A stretch of 11,319 nucleotides of DNA from Chloroflexota bacterium. Its GTDB lineage: Bacteria > Chloroflexota > Dormibacteria > CF-121. This document shows, piece after piece, positions 1 to 5,662 of this stretch; positions within the stretch are counted from its first letter, which is position 1; each line of letters starts with the position of its first letter. The DNA is taken from contig VBEQ01000044.1 of assembly GCA_005881235.1 (NCBI GenBank), positions 1-11,319 on the forward strand. Direction: 5' to 3'. Made by a program: the position numbers and the translations under genes. The notes under the pieces were generated by a model. The model worked only from the letters and a program-made list of their open reading frames with translations, made no database searches and was not told where the DNA came from.

Positions 1-371
1 CCCATGTCGATCGCTTCCTGGACGTCACCGCGTGCCTCTTTGAGGACTTTGCCCATCTCCTGCGTCATCAGCCGGGCCAGCTCTTCTTTGCGCGCCTCGA
101 TGATCAGGGCGGCCTTGAGGACGATTTCGCCTCGCGCCGGCGCCGGCGTGCGCCGCCAACCAGGAAACGCCTTTTGCGCCGCCTCCAGGGCGGCGTTGAC
201 GTCGTCGGCGTTGGACGCCTGCATCACGCCCAGCACCTGGTCCTTGTGCGCCGGGTTGGTCGAGGTGAAGGTCCGCCCGCTTTTCGACTCCACCCATTGC
301 CCGCCGATGTAATTCTTATAGGTCTTCGCCTCGGTCTTCTGGCCCCGCTCGCTCGTCATCGTCTGGCTCAT
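1..371 (-). CDS. Aldehyde dehydrogenase, N-terminal part (cut by window edge)
   Basis: Reading the minus strand from the ATG at 371-369 gives 123 codons with no stop before the left edge, so only the N-terminal quarter of a protein of about 480 residues is present. The start of the protein has the usual NAD(P)-dependent aldehyde dehydrogenase pattern: YKNYIGGQWVESKSGRTF near residues 18-35, then TNPA, an AALEAAQKAFPGWR segment, an R-G-E-I helix and TQEMGKVLKEARGDVQEAID near the visible end. The catalytic Cys and Glu lie outside the window. Its ATG overlaps the stop of the upstream aminotransferase by four bases (ATGA), which implies translational coupling. The pair would deaminate an omega-amino acid and oxidise the resulting semialdehyde to an acid. 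Succinate semialdehyde is the obvious substrate, but 2-oxoglutarate semialdehyde or another aldehyde is equally possible from this fragment. Family assignment is firm; substrate is inference. Confidence 0.88.
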   Translation of the reverse strand, partial: MSQTMTSERGQKTEAKTYKNYIGGQWVESKSGRTFTSTNPAHKDQVLGVMQASNADDVNAALEAAQKAFPGWRRTPAPARGEIVLKAALIIEARKEELARLMTQEMGKVLKEARGDVQEAIDM

Positions 372-1684
372 CCTGCCACCTCCTGAAACGCCCCACTCAA
401 GGTCTCCCATCCTTCGTCGAGCTCCGCTTGCGAAATATTGAGCGGCGGCACCAGCCGTAGCACGTTGTCATGCGGGCCGCAGCTCAACACCACCATGCCG
501 GAATCGAGACATACCTTTCGGATCTTCTTCTGCAGGTCCTTGTCGGGACTCCCCTCCGGCGTCACCAATTCGATGCCGATCATCAAGCCGAGGCCGCGGA
601 CCTCGCCAATCGCCGGCGTGCGCCGCTGCAGCTCGCGCAGCCGGCTGACGAGCTGGGCGCCCTTTTCCGTCGCGTTCGCCAGCACGTGCTCCCGCGTGAA
701 GACATCGAGGGTCGCGATGGCGGCGGCACACGACACCGGATTCCCACCGAAGGTCGAACCGTGAGCGGCCGGCTCCCACTGATCCATCAGCTTCGAGGTG
801 GCGACCACCGCGCTCAGCGGCAGACCGGAGGCGATCGACTTGGCCAGCGTCATGATGTCCGGAACGACGCCGGTGTGCTCGGAGGCGAACATCTTGCCGG
901 TGCGTCCATAGCCAGATTGCACCTCGTCGGCAATCAGCAGGATGCCGTGCCGGTCGCAGAGGGCGCGCAGCCGCGGCATGAACGCCGGTGGCGGTACGAC
1001 GTATCCCCCTTCACCGAGCACCGGCTCCACGATGAAAGCGGCGACGTTCTTTGGCGGCACGCGCGTGTCGAGCATCTCGTCGATGAAGGTGAAGACGTAG
1101 TCGAGCGTCGCCGCTTCGTCCGTTCCGGTCGGGTTGCGATACGGATATGGATAGGGGACGTGATAAACGGCCGGCAGGAGCGGCTCATAGCGCTCCCGGT
1201 AGTAGCCCTTCGAGGCGGTCAACGAGAGCGCCCCGTAGGTCCGCCCATGGAACGCGCCCTGGAAGGCGATCAGACCGGGCCGCCCGGTGGTGTAGCGCGC
1301 GAGCTTGATGGCGCCTTCGACGGCTTCGGCGCCGCTGTTCGCGAAGAAGACCTTGTCGAGGTTGCCGGGCGCGAGTGCGGCGATCCGTTCCGCCAGCTCG
1401 ATCGCCGGCTGGTGATGGGCGACGACCGAGATGTGCATCAGCTTGTCGAGCTGTTCATGGGCCGCCTTGACCACCTCGGGGTGGCCATGGCCCAGGTTAG
1501 TGACGCCGATGCCCGAGGCGAAATCCAGATAGCGGCGGCCATCAACGGTGTAGAGATACGAACCCTGGGCGTGATCGATGACGAGCGGCGTGTAGCGATA
1601 GAGGACCTGGGAGAGGTGGGCGCGTTCGCGCGCCAGCCAGTCCTCCTGGCTATCGCTGTCGGGTAATTCCTTGACGAGTTTCAT
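368..1684 (-). CDS. gabT: Class III PLP aminotransferase, GABA-transaminase-like
   Basis: This is a 438-residue fold-type I, PLP-dependent omega-aminotransferase, of normal length for GabT/ArgD relatives. Visible landmarks are GIGVTNLGHGHPEV (residues 58-71), the PLP-phosphate segment FANSGAEA (114-121), the ring-stacking segment GAFHGRTYG (143-151), the Asp in IADEVQSGYGRTGK (Asp253), the Schiff-base lysine in LAKSIASGLP (Lys282) and a STFGGNPVSC block. I chose the ATG at 1684 over the in-frame ATG at 1720 because AAGGAGG lies four bases before it. The protein would move an amino group from 4-aminobutyrate or a similar omega-amino acid to 2-oxoglutarate in the cytoplasm. The ATGA-coupled aldehyde dehydrogenase downstream fits removal of the semialdehyde product. 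The PYPYPYRNPTG stretch (177-187) resembles GabT-type rather than acetylornithine enzymes, but lysine, ornithine or beta-alanine transaminase activity cannot be excluded. The symbol is therefore the best guess within the family. Confidence 0.88.
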   Translation of the reverse strand: MKLVKELPDSDSQEDWLARERAHLSQVLYRYTPLVIDHAQGSYLYTVDGRRYLDFASGIGVTNLGHGHPEVVKAAHEQLDKLMHISVVAHHQPAIELAERIAALAPGNLDKVFFANSGAEAVEGAIKLARYTTGRPGLIAFQGAFHGRTYGALSLTASKGYYRERYEPLLPAVYHVPYPYPYRNPTGTDEAATLDYVFTFIDEMLDTRVPPKNVAAFIVEPVLGEGGYVVPPPAFMPRLRALCDRHGILLIADEVQSGYGRTGKMFASEHTGVVPDIMTLAKSIASGLPLSAVVATSKLMDQWEPAAHGSTFGGNPVSCAAAIATLDVFTREHVLANATEKGAQLVSRLRELQRRTPAIGEVRGLGLMIGIELVTPEGSPDKDLQKKIRKVCLDSGMVVLSCGPHDNVLRLVPPLNISQAELDEGWETLSGAFQEVAG

Positions 1685-1843
1685 TGAGCCTCCTTGGTCG
1701 AGCATCCGGATCGGGCGCATGGCCGTCGCCGGCTGCTGGCGGAGGCTGCCCGTCGATCGCGGCCCACCAGGTACACGTGATCCCGTGCGTCATAAGCCTG
1801 CCGTTGTGCAACGGCGAGCTAATGGTAGTTCTTTGTCCAAACC
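1685..1843. other. 159-base gap with a perfect 7-bp inverted repeat
   Basis: This gap lies between the stop of the membrane-protein gene (1844) and the aminotransferase start (1684). It holds GCCGTTG-TG-CAACGGC at 1800-1815, a perfect inverted repeat with a two-base spacer, 29 bases past the membrane-protein stop. No T-run follows on the minus strand, so it is a poor intrinsic terminator. It could be an operator for the aminotransferase operon or a weak transcript 3' hairpin. I see no clear -35/-10 pair for the aminotransferase and no credible small gene. Confidence 0.4.
1689..1695 (-). promoter_or_regulatory. Shine-Dalgarno AAGGAGG fixing the aminotransferase start
   Basis: The minus strand reads AAGGAGG, then CTCA, then ATG at 1684-1682. 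It is the strongest ribosome-binding site on this strand in the window. It decides in favour of the 438-residue protein over the version 12 residues longer that begins at 1720. Confidence 0.85.
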
Positions 1844-2569
1844 TCAGCGCGACGGCGCCGGCTTGAGGTTTCCCGCTCGTCGGGGTGCCCGCTGGGCGGC
1901 CAAAAAGCCACCGAACATCACCAGGACCCCGATGGCCTGGCCGACGTAGAACAACTCGTAGACGTGGAACACGCGAAAGAGCGTCGAGGCTCCCGCGACG
2001 ATGAAGGCCCCCGCCGCGATCAGGATGTTGGCGACGAGCCGCGACTGCGCGCCGCCTCGGCGCCATGCGCCGTAGGCTGACCAGAGGGCCCCGCCGATCA
2101 GGATGACCGATCCGACACTGTTCAGCACCGCCGCCATCAGGATGGCAATCACATTGAAGGCGCCGTGCTCGAGCCGAATGGTATCGGCAGAGGGCACCTG
2201 GTGGGTATCCAGCAGGCCGGCCTGCAGGTTCGCGCCGAGGATGCCGACCAGCCCGATGGCCGCGAGCACGACGAGAAGCCCGAGCGCCGCCCTCCCGAAG
2301 CGAGGGGCCAGCAGGTAGATCGTCCCCAGAGCCAGCACCCCGACCACGATTATCCCGCCGAAGTAGTAGTAGATCCGGTAAAGGAACGGGTTCCAGCCGC
2401 CGGACGCGCCGATCACCTCGGTGAGCGCCGCCACCGCATAGACGGCGAGGGCAATCGACCACGCCAGCAGGTATGCGCGCGACTTTCGCCGGTATTGCCG
2501 CCACAGCGTCGCGGCGAATATGGCGCTGATCGCCGTCGCCACGAGGGGGTAGAAGATCACGCTTTCCAC
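1844..2569 (-). CDS. Seven-helix integral membrane protein, unknown function
   Basis: The protein has 241 residues and is almost wholly hydrophobic. I count seven membrane segments near residues 4-23, 32-53, 65-88, 92-113, 137-168 (long), 178-200 and 205-226. Basic residues sit in the loops after segments 1 (RQYRRKSR), 3 (APRFGR) and 5 (WRRGGAQSR) and in the C-tail. By the positive-inside rule this gives N-out, C-in topology. There is no signal-peptide cleavage site, soluble domain or recognised catalytic motif, and no Lys in the last helix, so it is not a rhodopsin. The start is GTG at 2569 with an in-frame TAG two codons upstream and no Shine-Dalgarno, so the exact start is less sure; a GTG three codons later is an alternative. 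It is read in the same direction as the aminotransferase 160 bases downstream and divergently from the amidase. A stand-alone 7TM sensor or a transport-related protein are possibilities. I do not recognise the family. Confidence 0.75.
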   Translation of the reverse strand: MESVIFYPLVATAISAIFAATLWRQYRRKSRAYLLAWSIALAVYAVAALTEVIGASGGWNPFLYRIYYYFGGIIVVGVLALGTIYLLAPRFGRAALGLLVVLAAIGLVGILGANLQAGLLDTHQVPSADTIRLEHGAFNVIAILMAAVLNSVGSVILIGGALWSAYGAWRRGGAQSRLVANILIAAGAFIVAGASTLFRVFHVYELFYVGQAIGVLVMFGGFLAAQRAPRRAGNLKPAPSR

Positions 2570-2608
2570 AGTCTATTTGAAAGCCGATTTGCCGAATGTG
2601 CACAGGCC

Positions 2609-2639
2609 TTGACAGGACTGGCGGGCACGCATCTATAGT
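2609..2639 (+). promoter_or_regulatory. Sigma-70-type promoter for the amidase gene
   Basis: A perfect TTGACA (2609-2614) is followed after 19 bases by TATAGT (2634-2639), five of six matches to the -10 consensus. The spacer is slightly long; TCTATA at 2632-2637 gives 17. Transcription would begin near 2646, leaving about 50 bases of leader before the strong ribosome-binding site. No matching promoter is evident on the opposite strand for the divergent membrane-protein gene. Confidence 0.6.
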
Positions 2640-2682
2640 CTCGAAGCGGGGTCATTCCGGTGGCGACCTGCTGCCGGTCATG

Positions 2683-2690
2683 AAAGGAGG
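2683..2690 (+). promoter_or_regulatory. Strong Shine-Dalgarno AAAGGAGG for the amidase
   Basis: AAAGGAGG is followed by the six-base spacer GAATTC and then ATG at 2697. It fixes the amidase start and indicates efficient translation. Confidence 0.85.
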
Positions 2691-2696
2691 GAATTC

Positions 2697-4412
2697 ATGT
2701 CGGACGATCCATCCGTGGGTTTGACCCGTCGAGACGTGCTCAGGTTGGGCGCCCTGGCCGGCGCCGGAGCGTCGTTGGCGCCGCTCGTCACATCCTCGGT
2801 CGCGGCGACCGCCACGACCGCACCCAGTGACTTCAACGAAATGACGATCACCCAGCTCCAGGGACTGATGGGGTCACGGCAGGCGCGGTCGGTCGACCTC
2901 GTCAACTTCTATCTGCAACGGATCAAGACGCTCGACCAGAGTGGGCCCATGGTGAACTCGGTCATCGAGCTGAATCCTGATGCCCTGGCGATCGCCTCGG
3001 CGCTCGACGGCGAACGACAGGCCGGCCACGCTCGGGGCCCCTTGCACGGGATCCCGGTCTTGCTCAAGGACAACGTCGACACTCACGATCGGATGCAGAC
3101 CGCTGCCGGCTCATTGGCGCTGGTCGGCACGCCGGCACTCCAGGACTCAACGGTCGCGGCCCGGCTGCGCGCGGCTGGCGCCGTCATCCTCGGCAAGACG
3201 ACCCTCAGTGAATGGGCGAACTTCCGCTCCTTCTTCTCGTCGAGCGGCTGGTCCGGCCGCGGCGGCCAGTGCAACAATCCCTACGCGATCGACCGCAACC
3301 CGTGCGGGTCGAGCTCAGGATCGGGTGCGGCGGCCTCCGCGAACTTCGCCGCGATTTCAATCGGGACAGAGACGGATGGCAGCATCGTGTGCCCCGCCAA
3401 CGAGAACGGCGTGGTCGGAATCAAACCCACCGTCGGCCTGGTCAGCCGGGCCGGGGTCGTGCCGATCTCGCATACTCAGGACACGGTCGGACCCCATGCC
3501 CGTACCGTCGCCGACGCGGCGGCAGTCCTTGGCGCCCTCGTCGGAGTCGACTCGCGGGATTCGGCGACGGCGGCCAGCGCCGGAAAGTTCCACCGAGACT
3601 ACACGCAGTTCCTGGATCCAAATGGCGTCAACGGCGTCCGTATCGGCGTCGCGCGTGAGTACGAGGGTGTCGGGAGCCCGCACACCGACGCCGTTTTCGA
3701 GGACGCCCTCTCGGCCCTACACGGGGCGGGCGCGATCCTGGTCGATGTCTCCTTCCCGCACCTGAGCGAAATCAATTCGGGCGGCTCGGAGTTCACGGTT
3801 CTCCTCAATGACTTCAAGCACGACCTGAACGCGTATCTCTCGACCCGTAGCGGGGTGCCGATCACTTCCCTCGCGGACGCGATCGCGTTCAATAACGCGC
3901 ACGCGGCGCAGGAGATGCCCTTCTTCGCCCAGGAGATCTTCGACCTTGCCCAGACGTTTTCTGGCGACCTCACTGATCCGGCCTACCTCACCGCGCTGGC
4001 CCGAGACAAGGTGATCGGCGGCTCCGAAGGCATCGACGCGATCCTCGCGACCAACAACGTCCAGGCGATCGTCGCCCCCACTGATACGCCGGCATGGCCG
4101 ACCGACCTGATCAATTCCGACCACTTCATCTTCGGCTCGTCCTCGGCGGCCGCGATCGTCGGCTACCCGATCATCGTGGTGCCGATGGGCTTCTCATTTG
4201 GGTTGCCGCTCGGACTGTCGATCATGGGCACGGCCTTCAGCGAACCGACACTGATCAAAATCGCGTCCGGCTTCGAACATGCGAGCCAGGCGCGCCAGGC
4301 GCCGAAATTCTTCGCGACCCTGCCCTTCAATACCAAGGGCATGCCCACTCCCACTCGGGTGCATCGCCGCCGCAATCCCGCCGGGGGCCGAGTGGCGCCG
4401 GTGCGAATCTAA
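2697..4412 (+). CDS. Tat-exported amidase-signature hydrolase, peptide-amidase-like
   Basis: This 571-residue protein belongs to the amidase signature family, which hydrolyses C-N amide bonds with a Ser-cisSer-Lys triad. The N-terminus has a twin-arginine signal: TRRDVLRLGAL at residues 10-20, a hydrophobic stretch to about 32 and an Ala-rich cleavage region near 36-42. It is therefore probably folded and exported by Tat. The triad is readable: Lys124 in VLLKDNVDT, Ser205 in CGSSSGSGAA and Ser229 in ETDGSIVCP. The spacing between the two serines (24) equals that of the family. The block NGVVGIKPTVGLVSRAG (237-253) and the QDTVGP motif resemble bacterial peptide amidases, which deamidate C-terminal peptide amides, more than GatA. 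The last 20-25 residues form a basic tail (HRRRNPAGGRVAPVRI) beyond the conserved domain. It has its own promoter and a stem-loop downstream, so it looks monocistronic. Family is firm; the natural substrate is unknown. Confidence 0.92.
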   Translation: MSDDPSVGLTRRDVLRLGALAGAGASLAPLVTSSVAATATTAPSDFNEMTITQLQGLMGSRQARSVDLVNFYLQRIKTLDQSGPMVNSVIELNPDALAIASALDGERQAGHARGPLHGIPVLLKDNVDTHDRMQTAAGSLALVGTPALQDSTVAARLRAAGAVILGKTTLSEWANFRSFFSSSGWSGRGGQCNNPYAIDRNPCGSSSGSGAAASANFAAISIGTETDGSIVCPANENGVVGIKPTVGLVSRAGVVPISHTQDTVGPHARTVADAAAVLGALVGVDSRDSATAASAGKFHRDYTQFLDPNGVNGVRIGVAREYEGVGSPHTDAVFEDALSALHGAGAILVDVSFPHLSEINSGGSEFTVLLNDFKHDLNAYLSTRSGVPITSLADAIAFNNAHAAQEMPFFAQEIFDLAQTFSGDLTDPAYLTALARDKVIGGSEGIDAILATNNVQAIVAPTDTPAWPTDLINSDHFIFGSSSAAAIVGYPIIVVPMGFSFGLPLGLSIMGTAFSEPTLIKIASGFEHASQARQAPKFFATLPFNTKGMPTPTRVHRRRNPAGGRVAPVRI

Positions 4413-4429
4413 GGCTCGACAACGTGGTC

Positions 4430-4454
4430 GGGGCGGCGACGCGAACGCCGCCCC
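4430..4454 (+). terminator. Stem-loop after the amidase gene, possible terminator
   Basis: GGGGCGGCG (4430-4438) and CGCCGCCCC (4446-4454) are perfect nine-base complements around the loop ACGCGAA, 17 bases after the amidase stop. The sequence that follows (CGTATTTGTCC) is only weakly T-rich, so this may be an imperfect intrinsic terminator or a 3'-end stabilising hairpin. It separates the amidase from the parA promoter. Confidence 0.55.
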
Positions 4455-4477
4455 CGTATTTGTCCACAAGGCCGAAC

Positions 4478-4507
4478 TTGACGGGGCGCCCGTATTACCG
4501 TTAAATA
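4478..4507 (+). promoter_or_regulatory. Candidate promoter for the parA gene
   Basis: TTGACG (4478-4483) lies 18 bases before TAAATA (4502-4507); TTAAAT at 4501-4506 gives 17. Transcription would start near 4514. That is inside the long upstream extension of the parA frame and supports the downstream TTG as the real start. An AGAGG (4529-4533) lies between the predicted transcript start and TTG 4546. Confidence 0.5.
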
Positions 4508-4545
4508 GCGCCAACTACGTTCCAGCACAGAGGTCTAAGCACCGT

Positions 4546-5355
4546 TTGAGCAGAGTCATCGCAATTGCCAACCAGAAAGGCGGCGTTGGCAAAACGACCA
4601 CCGCGGTAAACCTGGGATGCGCGCTCGCTGAGCTCGGCAAGCGAGTCCTCCTCATCGACCTCGATCCTCAGGGCCACCTGACGATCAACATGGGCTTCAA
4701 GCAGCCCGACCAGATCGAGCTCACCCTTTACCACTTGCTGCTCGATCCCCAGGTCACCCTCGGCCACGTCGTCAAGCACAGCAACCTCGGGGTCGACTTC
4801 ATCCCCTCGAACATCGAGCTCTCCGGCGCCGAGATCCAACTCGTCTCTGAGATGGGCCGCGAAACCTTCCTCAAGGAGAAGCTCGCGCCTGGTCAGGATG
4901 AGTACGACTTCATGGTGATCGACTGCCCACCCTCGCTCGGCCTGCTCTGCGTCAACGCGCTGGTGGCCTCCAACGAGGTTGTTATCCCTCTCCAGTGCGA
5001 GTACTTCGGCATGAAGGGGATGCAGCTGCTGCACAACACCATCGAGCGGGTGCGGGCCAAGCTCAACCCGCAGCTCCGAATCAGCGGCATCCTGGCCACC
5101 ATCCATAAGTCGAGGACCCTGCATTCGCAAGAGGTGCTGGAGCTGGTTCGTGAGCGGTATGGCGACGTGGTCTTCGACGTCGTCATCAAAGACAGCATCC
5201 GCTTTGCCGAGACACCGCTGGCCGGGATGTCGATCCTCCAGTACGCCGGCAGCTCCGAGGGGGCGAACGCTTATCGCGCCCTCGCCAAGGCGGTCATCAA
5301 GCGCGCACCGGCCGCCCCGGTCGAGGTAAAGCAGCCCGTCGCCTCTCGTGTTTAA
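4546..5355 (+). CDS. ParA/Soj-family partitioning ATPase
   Basis: With the TTG start at 4546 the product is 269 residues, the normal size of a short ParA/Soj ATPase without an N-terminal helix-turn-helix. It has the deviant Walker A KGGVGKTT (residues 11-18, with signature Lys11 and catalytic Lys16), the Walker A' block LLIDLDPQGH (35-44, His where Asn is usual) and Walker B FMVIDCPPSLG (Asp126). The C-terminal block has the RFAETPLAGMSILQYAG pattern. Such proteins bind DNA non-specifically as ATP dimers and are driven by a partner that stimulates ATPase, positioning chromosomes, plasmids or protein cargo. The open frame continues upstream to 4279, but that part is Arg/Pro-rich, overlaps the amidase frame and contains the candidate promoter, so I exclude it. 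A GTG-started gene overlaps its last eight bases. No ParB gene or parS-like site is visible, so a role in chromosome segregation is unproven. Confidence 0.9.
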   Translation: MSRVIAIANQKGGVGKTTTAVNLGCALAELGKRVLLIDLDPQGHLTINMGFKQPDQIELTLYHLLLDPQVTLGHVVKHSNLGVDFIPSNIELSGAEIQLVSEMGRETFLKEKLAPGQDEYDFMVIDCPPSLGLLCVNALVASNEVVIPLQCEYFGMKGMQLLHNTIERVRAKLNPQLRISGILATIHKSRTLHSQEVLELVRERYGDVVFDVVIKDSIRFAETPLAGMSILQYAGSSEGANAYRALAKAVIKRAPAAPVEVKQPVASRV

Positions 5356-5662
5356 GCGGGTCTCGCTGGAAGGGTCGGCGGAACTCTTTCGAGAGACGTC
5401 GAGCACACCTGAGGTGCTTGCCGAGACCGATCCGGAGCCCCTGCAGGCGCCAATTCACCATCTGCCGCTTCAGCGCCAGGTCCATGGCGAAACGCTTTCC
5501 TACTACGAGTACCGGTTGACTGAAGTCCAGGTGCAATCGCTGATCGATGCGGTGCAGAAGATCAAGTATCCGCACAACCTGAAGAACACCGCGAAGCTCA
5601 GCATGGAGGAATTCGAGCGCCTCGAGGCGCTTCGTCAGGTCCTAATCGACGGCCTGCGGTAG
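5348..5662 (+). CDS. Small protein overlapping parA, possible ParA partner
   Basis: This 104-residue protein starts at GTG 5348, eight bases inside the parA frame, so translation is likely coupled. I do not recognise the family. The N-terminus is short and basic (MFKRVSLEGSAELFRET), followed by an acidic, Pro-rich linker (about residues 20-40). From residue 48 there is a probably helical region, TLSYYEYRLTEVQVQSLID, then KIKYPHNLKN and an acidic helix SMEEFERLEALRQVLIDGL to the end. It has no ParB nuclease-like domain, no helix-turn-helix, no membrane segment and no cysteines. A short basic N-terminus is what several ParA/MinD partners use to stimulate the ATPase, so a cargo-adaptor role is plausible but inferred only from overlap and that feature. 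Its 3' end overlaps the end of the convergent ABC gene by 21 bases. Confidence 0.72.
   Translation: MFKRVSLEGSAELFRETSSTPEVLAETDPEPLQAPIHHLPLQRQVHGETLSYYEYRLTEVQVQSLIDAVQKIKYPHNLKNTAKLSMEEFERLEALRQVLIDGLR

Noticed and set aside
470..1666. 398-codon plus-strand open frame opposite the aminotransferase
   Set aside because: It is an antisense shadow of a high-GC gene: Arg/Gly/Asp/His-rich, with no recognisable motif.
1844..2569. Microbial rhodopsin
   Set aside because: It has seven helices but no retinal-binding Lys in helix 7 and no matching helix 3 motif.
1650..2603. 317-codon minus-strand open frame overlapping the membrane-protein gene
   Set aside because: It is Arg/Pro-rich low-complexity sequence in another frame. 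The 1844-2569 frame has the regular seven-helix pattern instead.
4279..4545. N-terminal extension of ParA to ATG 4279, which could be mistaken for an N-terminal domain
   Set aside because: It overlaps the amidase frame, is Arg/Pro-rich without a helix-turn-helix, and contains the stem-loop and the candidate parA promoter.
5348..5662. ParB assignment for the gene after parA
   Set aside because: At 104 residues it has no ParB nuclease-like box, no helix-turn-helix and no dimerisation domain that I can recognise.
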